From Bifidobacterium sp. ESL0763 (GTDB lineage: Bacteria > Actinomycetota > Actinomycetes > Actinomycetales > Bifidobacteriaceae): 64,000 bases of DNA. Positions 1-9,400 of this stretch are shown here, piece after piece (position 1 is the first letter of the stretch; every line of letters begins with the position of its first letter). The stretch is from NCBI RefSeq assembly GCF_029433395.1, contig NZ_JAQTHW010000001.1, positions 186,001 through 250,000 on the forward strand. The letters run 5' to 3'. The notes under the pieces were generated by a model that saw only the letters and a program-made list of their open reading frames with translations, did no database searches and was not told the origin of the DNA. Made by a program: the position numbers and the translations under genes.

Positions 1-126
1 ATTGCGCCATTTTTGGGCTGCTGACGGATGCTCAGTGGCTTGTTTATGGCGTAATTTAACGATTGGGCGAAGATTGACAGGCGGCTGGCAGGCGGCTGTC
101 AGATAGTCGGAAAGGACTGGCGGCAG
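1..126. other. upstream region of the ClC gene
   Basis: No gene is visible here. The stretch should hold the promoter of the following ClC gene. AAGGA at 114-118 lies 8 nt before its ATG and is a good ribosome binding site. I could not place a convincing -35/-10 pair. Confidence 0.4.
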
Positions 127-1776
127 ATGGCGACGGTGGGCATATCGCGGCGCAGCAAATGGCTCGTCGCCGCGCGCGCCGTCGTCTGCGGCCTGGTCGC
201 TGGCATCCTGGCCACCTGCTACCGCCAGGGCATCGAATACGGCACCCGTTTCGCCCGCTGGATGTATGCGCAGATCGGCGCCGATCCATGGCTGATCGCG
301 CCGTGGGCCCTGGCGGCCGTGCTCGCCGGCCTCTTCGTGGCGTGGCTGGTCCGACTCGAGCCGATGGCCTCGGGCAGCGGCATTCCGCAGGTCGAAGGCG
401 TGGTGCGGCTCGGACTGAACATGCGAGCGGGTGTGGTGCTTGTCGTCCGTTTCGCGGGCGGTCTGCTCTGCGGTATGTTCGGCCTTTCGCTCGGCCGCGA
501 GGGCCCGTCGGTCCAGATCGGCGCCGCCGCCAGCCAGGGCGCCGCCCGGGCGATGAGGGGTTTCCGCAAGGGGTCGGAATCCGACGGTGCGCCGAAGTCG
601 AGGGTATCCGTCATTCGCCGGATCCGTTCGATGGTATCCGGCCACGGCGAATCGGTCGGCGCTGATGCTGATGACGGAATCGGTGGCAAAGTTGGAGTCA
701 AAGTTTCCGATGCGGGGTCGGTCGATTCCGATGCCGATGGGAGTCTCGATGCCCGAGCTGCTGGCGGCGATGTTTCGCATACGTATGATGTGCGCGGAAA
801 CGATGACGGAAACGAAGTCGGACAATCCGCCAGCCAAGTTGGACATAAAGAAAGCGTCGGCGCCAGCTCCAACGGCCGCGCGGGCGCGGGCGGCCCCAAA
901 ACCGCCGAGACGAACGTGCTCGTCACCGCTGGCGCCGCCGCCGGCCTTTCCGCCGCGTTCAACGCCCCGCTTTCCGGCATGATGTTCGCGCTCGAGGAGG
1001 TCCACCACAGCTTCTCGCCGGCCATCCTTCTCTCGTCAGCGGCCGCCGCGATGGGTGCCGACATCGTCTCGAAATACTGGTTCGGCCTGAAACCGGTGCT
1101 CGATTTCACGCGCCTGGCGCAGCTGAGCCTGCCGCAATATTGGTGGATGGTCCCGCTCGGCCTCGTCGCCGGTCTGGTCGGCGTCGCGATGAGCAAGCTG
1201 CTGCTCGCCTCCCAGACGCTCTTCAACAAGCTGCCGTGGTGGGCCCGCCCGGTGATCTCGCTGGCCGTCGCTCTGCCGGTCGGCGTCTTCCTGCCGCAGG
1301 TGCTGGGCGGCGGCGAAAGCCTCATCGGTTTCGCGGAACGCTCGGGCGCGCTCGGCACGAGCCTGGCGGCGCTGCTGGTCCTGCTCGCCGCCAAGATGCT
1401 CTTCACTTCCACGAGCTTCGGCAGCGGCGTGCCCGGTGGCATCTTCATGCCGATTCTCGCGGTGGGCACGTTGGCCGGTTCCGCCTGTGGCGTCGCGCTT
1501 CACGCAGTCGAGTTCAACGGCGGCCCGCTGGTTCCCGCCGACGTCATCCCGCTCTTCGCCGTCTGTGCGATGGCCGGCACACTCACCGCCTCGGTCAAGG
1601 CGCCGATGACCTCGATCCTGCTCACCGTGGAGATGAGCGGCACCCTGATGCACATGCTCCCGGTGGCCGCGTGCAGCTTCATCGCGCTGATGGTCTCCGA
1701 CCTGTGCGGCGCCGACCCCATCTACGACGCCCTCCTGGCCCGCTACCTCAGCGGCCACTCCAAGAGCACTTTGTGA
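127..1776 (+). CDS. ClC-family chloride/proton antiporter
   Basis: Polytopic membrane protein of the voltage-gated chloride channel (ClC) family, 549 aa. Visible ClC signatures are GSGIPQ near residue 80, GREGPSVQIG with the gating glutamate near residue 125, the AAFNAPLSG helix followed by FALEE, whose second Glu matches the proton-pathway glutamate of exchanging ClCs, and GSGVPGGIFMP near residue 435. This favours a Cl-/H+ exchanger over a channel (inference from family knowledge). Odd: about 110 hydrophilic, low-complexity residues (roughly 150-260, rich in G, S, D and A) are inserted in the loop between the selectivity-filter helix and the AAFNAP helix, where the E. coli protein has a short linker. 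No CBS domains follow. The ATG at 127 is preceded by AAGGA. Confidence 0.93.
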   Translation: MATVGISRRSKWLVAARAVVCGLVAGILATCYRQGIEYGTRFARWMYAQIGADPWLIAPWALAAVLAGLFVAWLVRLEPMASGSGIPQVEGVVRLGLNMRAGVVLVVRFAGGLLCGMFGLSLGREGPSVQIGAAASQGAARAMRGFRKGSESDGAPKSRVSVIRRIRSMVSGHGESVGADADDGIGGKVGVKVSDAGSVDSDADGSLDARAAGGDVSHTYDVRGNDDGNEVGQSASQVGHKESVGASSNGRAGAGGPKTAETNVLVTAGAAAGLSAAFNAPLSGMMFALEEVHHSFSPAILLSSAAAAMGADIVSKYWFGLKPVLDFTRLAQLSLPQYWWMVPLGLVAGLVGVAMSKLLLASQTLFNKLPWWARPVISLAVALPVGVFLPQVLGGGESLIGFAERSGALGTSLAALLVLLAAKMLFTSTSFGSGVPGGIFMPILAVGTLAGSACGVALHAVEFNGGPLVPADVIPLFAVCAMAGTLTASVKAPMTSILLTVEMSGTLMHMLPVAACSFIALMVSDLCGADPIYDALLARYLSGHSKSTL

Positions 1777-1803
1777 ACCGAATGTTGGTGTAGCCTTTAG
1801 AAT

Positions 1804-2571
1804 ATGGATAATTTTGGAGATTATATCGTATTCGTTGATGAATCGGGTGACCAAAGCCTTAAGAATGCTGATTCGGATTATCCAATTTTCGTTCTTGCTT
1901 TTTGCATATTCAAGAAACGGCATTATCTTGACTATGTGCTTCCGGCTATCACTGAATTGAAATTTGATTTTTGGGGTTCGGACACTGTTATTCTTCATGA
2001 GAGGGAAATGAGAAAACGTCAGAACGCGTTTGAGATTCTTATGGATGGAGATAAGCGTGAGGTTTTCTTTGCTCGATTAAATGAGATTATGACGAATGCC
2101 CAATACGATGTCGTTTCCACAATCATTGATAAACGAACTTATAAGAGCACATGGGCGAGAACTCCTTATGATGTTGCTACGCAGTTTGGCATGGAACGTG
2201 TATTTTATGAAATGGAGGCACGTGGGCAGAGAGGACTGCGGATTCCCATAATTTTTGAAAGTCGTGGCAAAAAGGAAGATAAAGCCCTACTCGCGGCTAT
2301 TCAAGGAATTAAGAATAAGACTCGTTGTAAGGGTATGCCAGAGATGTTTGATTGTGAGTGCGCTAGTAAATTTTCCAACAGTGTGGGGCTCCAATTTGCG
2401 GATATGGTTGCAAGGCCGATAGGGAATCATTATCTGCATCCAGAATCTAAGGATCGTTCTTGGCGGATACTGCAATCCAAGATCAGGGTTTCCGCGACTG
2501 GAAATATGCTTGGATATGGGATTAAAATTTTCCCGTATTGGCAGCATGAAACGAGTCACTGGAGCTTATAA
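1804..2571 (+). CDS. DUF3800 domain protein
   Basis: 255 aa, matching the DUF3800 family: an N-terminal strand with the acidic motif FVDESGD at residues 10-16 and a late QFADMVA motif near residue 197, giving a D/E...D acidic set like an RNase H-like metal site. DUF3800 proteins are of unproven activity and are often found in mobile or anti-phage regions (family knowledge). The gene starts 27 bp after the ClC stop without a clear ribosome binding site. Its DNA is clearly richer in A+T than the ClC gene before it and the surface-protein genes after it, which suggests recent acquisition. It ends in a strong hairpin and is followed by an ATPase/DUF4143 remnant, so this spot looks like an insertion point. 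Confidence 0.8.
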   Translation: MDNFGDYIVFVDESGDQSLKNADSDYPIFVLAFCIFKKRHYLDYVLPAITELKFDFWGSDTVILHEREMRKRQNAFEILMDGDKREVFFARLNEIMTNAQYDVVSTIIDKRTYKSTWARTPYDVATQFGMERVFYEMEARGQRGLRIPIIFESRGKKEDKALLAAIQGIKNKTRCKGMPEMFDCECASKFSNSVGLQFADMVARPIGNHYLHPESKDRSWRILQSKIRVSATGNMLGYGIKIFPYWQHETSHWSL

Positions 2572-2605
2572 AAAACAAAGTCTCGATTATTCATCGAGAC
2601 TTTGC
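2572..2605. terminator. bidirectional terminator after the DUF3800 gene
   Basis: Perfect 12-bp arms CAAAGTCTCGAT (2576-2587) and ATCGAGACTTTG (2593-2604) with a 5-nt loop. The A-run on the left side becomes a T-run for minus-strand transcripts, so this can stop both the DUF3800 transcript and the convergent DUF4143 remnant. Confidence 0.75.
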
Positions 2606-2686
2606 CGACCGGGAACTCCCAATCCATATCTATTATGTTATCATGCATCAGATACACGGTGTAGACGCACATTTTGGCTGGTATCC

Positions 2687-2989
2687 CTATAAACAGAACG
2701 CCGCGTAGAGGGGCACGCTGGTGACGTCGTTATCGACGCCGAAGTTCTTGGTCGAAAGGCGGATTGCCTGGCTCGGCTGGTATTTGGCACGGTAGACGCC
2801 AAGGCTGCGTGAGCGCACGTTGCCGGACGATTTGACCTCGATGGGCGTGGCCGAGCCCGCCGAGCTGGCCGCGCCGCTTGCGTCCGCCGCACCGTCATCG
2901 TCCAACGTGACGACGAAATCGACCTCCGCGTCGCTTTTGCTTACCCAGTAGCGAGGCGTGTGCCCGCTCGCGGTCAGCGTCTGCGGCAT
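2687..2989 (-). pseudogene. remnant of AAA-ATPase/DUF4143 gene (C-terminal part only)
   Basis: 100-residue frame corresponding only to the C-terminal end of the AAA_14/DUF4143 ATPase family. It has YWVSKSDAEVDFVV followed about 30 residues later by PIEVKSSGNVRSRSL, the conserved E-x-D...E-V-K core of the DUF4143 end domain. The Walker A/B ATPase domain is missing. The start codon (ATG at 2989), its GGAG ribosome binding site and a three-copy upstream repeat array survive, as if an internal deletion joined the first codons to the last domain. A Gly/Ala/Ser/Asp-rich stretch sits between the two conserved blocks. It could be expressed as a stand-alone domain, but deletion remnant is the simpler reading. 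Confidence 0.7.
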
Positions 2990-3074
2990 TTTTATCTCCA
3001 AAAAAGTGTAGAAAATACATTTTTATCTCCAAAAAAATGTAACGATTCGCATTTTTATCTCCGAAAAAGTGTAA
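2987..3074 (-). repeat. three-copy palindromic array at the start of the ATPase remnant
   Basis: Three copies of a 24-25 bp unit begin at 2987, 3018 and 3050 (period 31-32 bp). Each has arms of the type ACATTTTT / AAAAAATGT around ATCTCC. Read on the minus strand every unit contains GGAGATAAAAATG, that is, a Shine-Dalgarno sequence plus ATG, so the array overlaps the translation start of the remnant. The layout matches the arrays at 20116, 40862 and 62403. Confidence 0.85.
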
Positions 3075-3443
3075 ATGGATGGTTCGGCGTCGGAGTTGCG
3101 GGATCGGAAGAGTGGTATTTGGAAGCGGTTTCGCAGATGTGTCCATTATTTGGGCGAATTGATATTATTTGCTTGATTTTAGGATGCCAAGGCTGTGCAA
3201 GGGTTGCTACGGCCGTGTCCACAAGGTCGCGTCCAGAATGACTTGTGGATTTCCGTGGTTTTTCGTGCCACGCCGGATAAAGACGCTCGAAATGGACTAT
3301 GATTGGTATCACACTTTTGCAATTGCGGCTTCCGCAGCGGTGACCATCATGGTCGGTGGTTTCCGCGCGGATGTGGTTCAGGGTGGTCTCGAATGGTGTG
3401 GCTTCCGGCGCAAGTGTAGGTGGAGAGGGAAAGGACCCGGAGA
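3075..3443. other. intergenic region before the giant surface protein
   Basis: About 370 bp with no convincing gene. It lies between the divergent ATPase remnant and the surface-protein gene and should contain the promoter of the latter. GGAAAGGA just before 3444 is a plausible ribosome binding site. Confidence 0.4.
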
Positions 3444-6400
3444 ATGCGTTTCTCTATGTTGGGCGATGATGATGACAAGGCCCGTGGCTCGGCGCGCAAG
3501 CCTGCCCGCAAGTTGAAGAGGCTGGCCGCCGTGGCGGCGGCGACCGCGACGCTGCTCGTGGGTGGCGTGGTGACGGCCAACGCCGACGATGCGGCGCAGA
3601 GCCAGCCGGCGGCGAGCACCAGTCAGTCCGGCCAGTCCAGCCAGACCCGTGGCGGCGGCGAAAGCCAGCCCGGCCAGGGCGGGGATCCCGCTCCTTCCGA
3701 GCCCCAATACAAGTACCTCGGCCTCACCCAGACCGTCAGCGGCGACGGCCACTCCGACCCGAACGCCCTGCAGTCCGGCGACGTGTTCCTCTATCAGTTC
3801 GACCTGAGATGCTCGGAAAGCAATTGCGTGGATGTCAAGCTCACCGACACGCTGCCCGCGCAGCTGCACGGCTTCCAGATCGTCGATCTCCGTGTGGATT
3901 CCGACCTGCGCGGCACCGTGGCGTGGAAGGAAGGCGAAACGGCTCTGGGTAGCCAGCCGGCCACGGTCGGCAACGCCACCTCGTTCGAGGTCACGCCCGG
4001 CCAGAAATTCGAGACCGCCAACGGCGTCGAGAGCGGCCTGGTCGTCAACAGGACCGGCACCGTCACCCTCAAGCTGAAGGTGCCGGAGAATTTCTCGCCC
4101 GACGATTCGCGCGCCCATGCCACGATCGCCAACTCGTCCACGCTTTCGGCCGCCAATTCCAAGCCGTGCAATGGCACTTCGCCAATCACGATGGACGTGG
4201 AGACCCTGCTCAAGGGCGCCTCCACGGCGGCCTTCGACCCGACCACGAGCCCCTATAACGCCGGTGGCGCCGAAGGCCTGAACCTCACCGTCACCAACGG
4301 CTCCAACGTCAAGGTCGACAAGCTCACCGTCCAGGTGCCGCAGGACGCCGGCGCGGCCGACAACGCGCAGCAGCTCGGTGAGTCCAATCCGTTCCGTTAC
4401 TTCGATTTCGCCGGGTTCCCCGGCACGGCCACGGTGATGCCCGCCGGCGCCACGAAGGTCGAGGTCGACGCCTATGTGAAGGACGCCGGAACCGGCAAGT
4501 GGAAGTGGGTCAAGGGCACGGCCGCCAACACGTTCGCCTTGCCCGCAAGCGTCACGGCGGCCTCCAAGGTCGGCGGCCTGCGCTTCGTCTATACGGGCGC
4601 GATGAATTCCGGCGCCACGATTCCCGGCGGCGGCCATATCGCGCTCAAGCTCAAGCAGCGTGCCAGCGACCGCAACGACGCCACCAACGCGTTGTTCGCC
4701 AATCTCACCACCCCGACCACCGTCAACGCGACCACGCAGTCCAGTGTCGCCAAGGGCGCGCAGGCCAGCGATTCCGTGGCTTCCGACCCCACGTCCGTCA
4801 CGCTTTCCCCGGCCGAACTGAACGTCAGCGTCAGCGAGTCCTTCGCCCCGGGCAGCCATCCCGCGGGCAACAAGGCCAAGGCCACCCTCATCGTGACCAA
4901 CGGCGCGACCGGTGCAGCCGACAAGATGCAGGTCTCGGCGGGCAAGGACTTCTTCGACAACGACATCACCTTCGGCGGCTTCGACGCCATCACCTATCCC
5001 AATGGGGCGAGCGGCGGCAAGGTCGTCTATCACATGCTCGACGGCAGCGCCGACCAGACCGTGACCTTCGCCAGCGGGGCCGTGCCGGCTGCGCCGAGCG
5101 GCAAGATCAAGTCTTTCGACGTCATCTTCACCTCGACGCCGACCGACACCAACCCGAATCCGATTGCGGCGGGCGCCGGCAGTACCATCGGCTACACCGT
5201 CAAGAGCCCGCACGATTTCAGCTTCCCCAGCGGCCAGACCAGCAAGGCGTTCACCGACAAGCCCGCGGCCAAGGTCTTCGCGCACAACGGCACCAACAAG
5301 GCCGCCGACGCCGAACCCGCGACCATGACCCTGGTCAAGCCGCAGGTGAGGGTGACGGTCAACAAGACCGTCAACCCCACCTCGGCGATTCCCATGGGGC
5401 AGAAGGCCGTCGTCGCGTTGCAGGAGCACACGAGCACGAGTTCGGATTACCTGCGGCCCAGGAAACTGGTCGTGGAGGATTCGTGGGTCGCCAAGAGCCT
5501 CGATTCGTCCGGCCATGTCATGGAGGGCACGGCGAACGACAGCGATGATTTCTGGAACGCCTTCGACATCAACTCCATCCAGTCCACGCAGGTTCCCTCG
5601 AAGACCAGCCTGAAGGTCGAGGTGAAGGTCGACGGCAGCTGGGTCACGCTCGACACCAGCGCCGAGACCCCGGACAGCCATATCTACAGTCTTTCCAATG
5701 CGGATTTGGTGAGCAAGCTGAGCGCCGCTCATCCTGGTGCCACGCCGAGCGATGTGGTGGGTATCCGGTTCACACTCGAAGCGGAACCTGGTGCCACGCC
5801 GTTCAGCGGAGCCACCGCCGTCTCGCAGTATGTGTGCTTCACCGCCCGTGAGCAGAAGCGCGACGGCAGCGGTCCGACCGACGTGCTCGACAACAAGGAT
5901 CAGAAGCCGACGTCCTATACCTATGGCACCACCACCAGCCTCAACGCGCAGGGCTTCACTGATGATGACCAAGCCAATCCGATCGTCTCGAACGCCGTCG
6001 ACTCGGACCCGGATCCCTCCAATCCCAAGACGGCCAAGATCATCGTCTACAAGAAGGTTCCGCCGACCACCGGTGAGGACTACTATAAGGTGAACGACTG
6101 GATTGCCGCCGATTTCACCGATCCCGAGGATTCGAACAATCCCGGCTCCGCTATGGACGACATTCCCTCGCAGTCCGGCAGGACGACGACCGCGCATCTG
6201 AAGTGGGGCGTCGAGCAGAACATGAAGAACGTGACGCTCAAGCAGTCCGGTGACGTCGGACCCTACCTGGACGAGCCTGCGAGCAGCGACGCGTGGGGAA
6301 CGGTGTTCGACCTGCAGAGCATCGAACCGATTGACGCTTCCGATGCCGCCGCCTACACCAACGGCTGGTACCTGAAGTACGACGTCATCACCAAGATCCG

Positions 6401-9400
6401 TCTCTACGATTCCGAGACGCGCCAATGGGTCGTGGCTAATCCCACGGATGGCAGCGGCCAATGGCAATCCGCGAACGGCAGCTTCAAGGGCTACACGCTC
6501 TCCGACGACGAGGCCGGCAAGATGACAGGCATCGAGTATTCGCTGAAGCCGAACGTCGCCCGGCGCGCGGCCGATCTCGCCGCGGGCGTGCCCTATACCC
6601 CCGCGGTCGGTTCGGACGAGGCGCATAGCAGCGTCGTTCCCTCGGCCGTAGGCGAGCGCGAGTTCGCCTCGACCTGGAAGATCCGCAACGTCAGGAAGGA
6701 TTGCGCCGCCGACTGCCTGGTGGTCGGCAAGACGCCGAGCAACGATGTCATGCATTCACAGCCGCAGCGCGTCAGCCTGCATGCCAACTCCTTCGTGGCC
6801 GAAGACCCGGTGAATCATCCGAACACCCTCGCCTATGAGGCGGTGAACGGCAGCTCCATCAATATCAAGGACTTCGACGCGGTGGTCAAGGAGGGCGACC
6901 CGACGACATCGACGATCGTGGTGCCGCCATATGGCGCCTCGTCCACGTATCCGACGCAGTCCTACGATTTCAAGGCCCGTAACGATGCCCCGAACCGTGC
7001 CTCCTACCTGCGCCTGACCGTCCCCTCCGAGTGCGCCGATGGTAGCCTTCCCAGGTGCTATACGCCCAACACGGCGGCCGGGGCGAAGTCGGACCCGTTC
7101 ACTTCGGCGAGGGTCGCCGACATGGCCAGTGGCCAGCTCGACAGTGACGACTCGACGCCGAACATGTTCAACCGGCAGGACATCACCAAGATCGAGCTCA
7201 GCTCCGATGACCCGGGCCAGGTCTCGCTCGGCGATTCCGTGGTCTACATCCTGCACTACACCCCGACCGACTACGTCAACGGCAAGGGCACCTTCCGTTC
7301 GGAGCCGATGACCGCCGCCGCGGCCAACGCGTTGACCGAGGCGCAGCTCAAGGATGTGGTCGGCGTATCGGTCACCTTCCAGAGCCCTACTCCCGACGTG
7401 ACCGGAGCCACGTTGACCAACGACAACTGGGTCCACATCAAGGTGACCACGCGTGCCCGCGCCGCCGTGCGCAGCACCAACAAGCCGTTCATCCCCGATG
7501 GGCGGCACGCCGGCATGGTCACCGAGGACGAGACCCGCACTACCGCGCAGATCTATGCGCCGGCAACCTACACGCGCGGTCCCGTCGGTAAGTTCGTCCG
7601 TTCGACGGTCAGCTACAAGACCGGCGTGCTGAAGACCTCGGTCAGCGAGTCCATCGATCCCAACAACGTGCTCAAGGCCAATCCGCAGGCGCCGCAGACG
7701 GTGACGATGAATGCGGACAGCACCGACATCAGCGTGGCCTCTACGCTTTCGCCCACCAAGGTGACGCTCACCAGCTGGCCCGACGGCCAGTCGCGTGCCA
7801 CGGGCGCCACCAAGACCGGTGAGTTCTGGAAGGACTTCGACTTCACCGGCCTGGCGTCCATCACCTTCCCCGACGGCGCCACCAAGGTGAAGATCGGCGT
7901 CTACGGCCCGTTCGGCGCCGGCGGTGCCATGGCGTGGAAGGACGGTTCCGACCAGGGCGCGGTGACTGCCCCGGCGACCTATGACCTGCCGGTTCCGGCC
8001 GCGCAGTATGGCCAGATCCAGGGCCTGCGGTTCGTCTTCACCAACCCTGGCGCCACCACCGGCGCGCTGAAGCTCTTCTCCTCGTCGACCGATCCCTCGT
8101 GGAGCGCGCAGGTGCAGTACAAGGTGGTCCAGCGCCAGCAGGTCCGCGGCGGCTCGCAAGAGGTCGCCTATCCGGGCGATACGTTGAACGCCGCCTCTTC
8201 CGAGGCCGAAAGCAGGATCGGCGGCGGCAATGAGGACCAGACCGCCAACGCCGACACCGCCGCGCAGATCCGCTGGAGCCTCGGCACCGCCGAACTCGCG
8301 TTGAACGAGGTCGCCAACGGCGCCAATCCCGATGTGGGCGTCGGCGACCTCGTGCCGTGGGACGTCACCATCGCCAACAGCGGCACCGGCTATATCAACA
8401 TCACCACGATGACCGCGCAGGTGCCGGCGCACCTGATGTACACCGGCCAGGGCGGCTACGACGGTAGCCAGCCGCCGACGTCGTTCACCCCGGGCGAGGT
8501 GGATGAGGTCGCCGGTTCGGGCGACTTCAACACCGCGCCGAGCGTCGCCTCCGACGGCACCGCCAACACGGTGACCTTCACCTGGCAGCAGGGCAAGAAC
8601 CGCATGAAGCCGGGAGAGCGGGCCGTGGTCCGCCTCTGGCTCGAGGTGGAACCCGGCGCCGTGGCCGGCAATCCCCTCACCCTGCCCGTCACCGTGCTCA
8701 CCGAGCAACATCTCGACGGCACCGGCCCGGTCGCGGGCACGAGCGCGCTGGTGGATCCGGTGCTCGATGCCACCGGCACCAACACCATCGGCGCCAAGAC
8801 GACCGCCTTCGTGCAGACGCAGTCCGGTGAGAAGATCTACATCGTCGAGGGCGTGAAGGGCGCCCGCTCCGGCGCGGTCAACACGATCGACTCCGCGCAG
8901 AGCTGCGCCCCGCTGCTCACGGGCCTCGATGGTCACAGCTACTACCGCGCTCCCTGCCGCGCCAACACGGCCGTCGGCGGCACCGATGACTGGGCGTTGC
9001 ACATGGTCAACGCCGGCAGCACGTCGTTCAAGCAGGCACAGTTCTTCGAGCAGCTGCCCGCCAGCCACGACAAGATGATCGCGGCCAGCGGCAACGACCG
9101 CGGGTCCGGCTACCGTCCGGAGCTCACTAAGGCCCCGAAGGTCGTGGGCGCGCCCGACGGCACCACCAAGATCATCGAGGTCACCACCGCCGCGCAGGCG
9201 TGCGTGGGCACGTGGGACACCCTGCCCGGCAACAGCGCCACCCCGGCGAACGCCGCGTGCTCCGCGGATGCGTGGACCGTCGCCAGCTCCGGCACCGACT
9301 GGTCGCAGGTCACCGGCCTGCGCGTCACGCTCGACTTCACCGGCACGTCCGCCGGCGTGCTGAATCCGGGCGAGAGCGCCGACGTGGTCTACACCACCAG

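Noticed and set aside
3378-6755. Very long open frames on the minus strand opposite the giant surface protein (also 6756-10361)
   Set aside because: High-GC antisense frames of a repetitive gene; the translations are Gly/Arg/Val/Asp-rich with no domain or plausible start, while the plus strand has a signal peptide and anchor.
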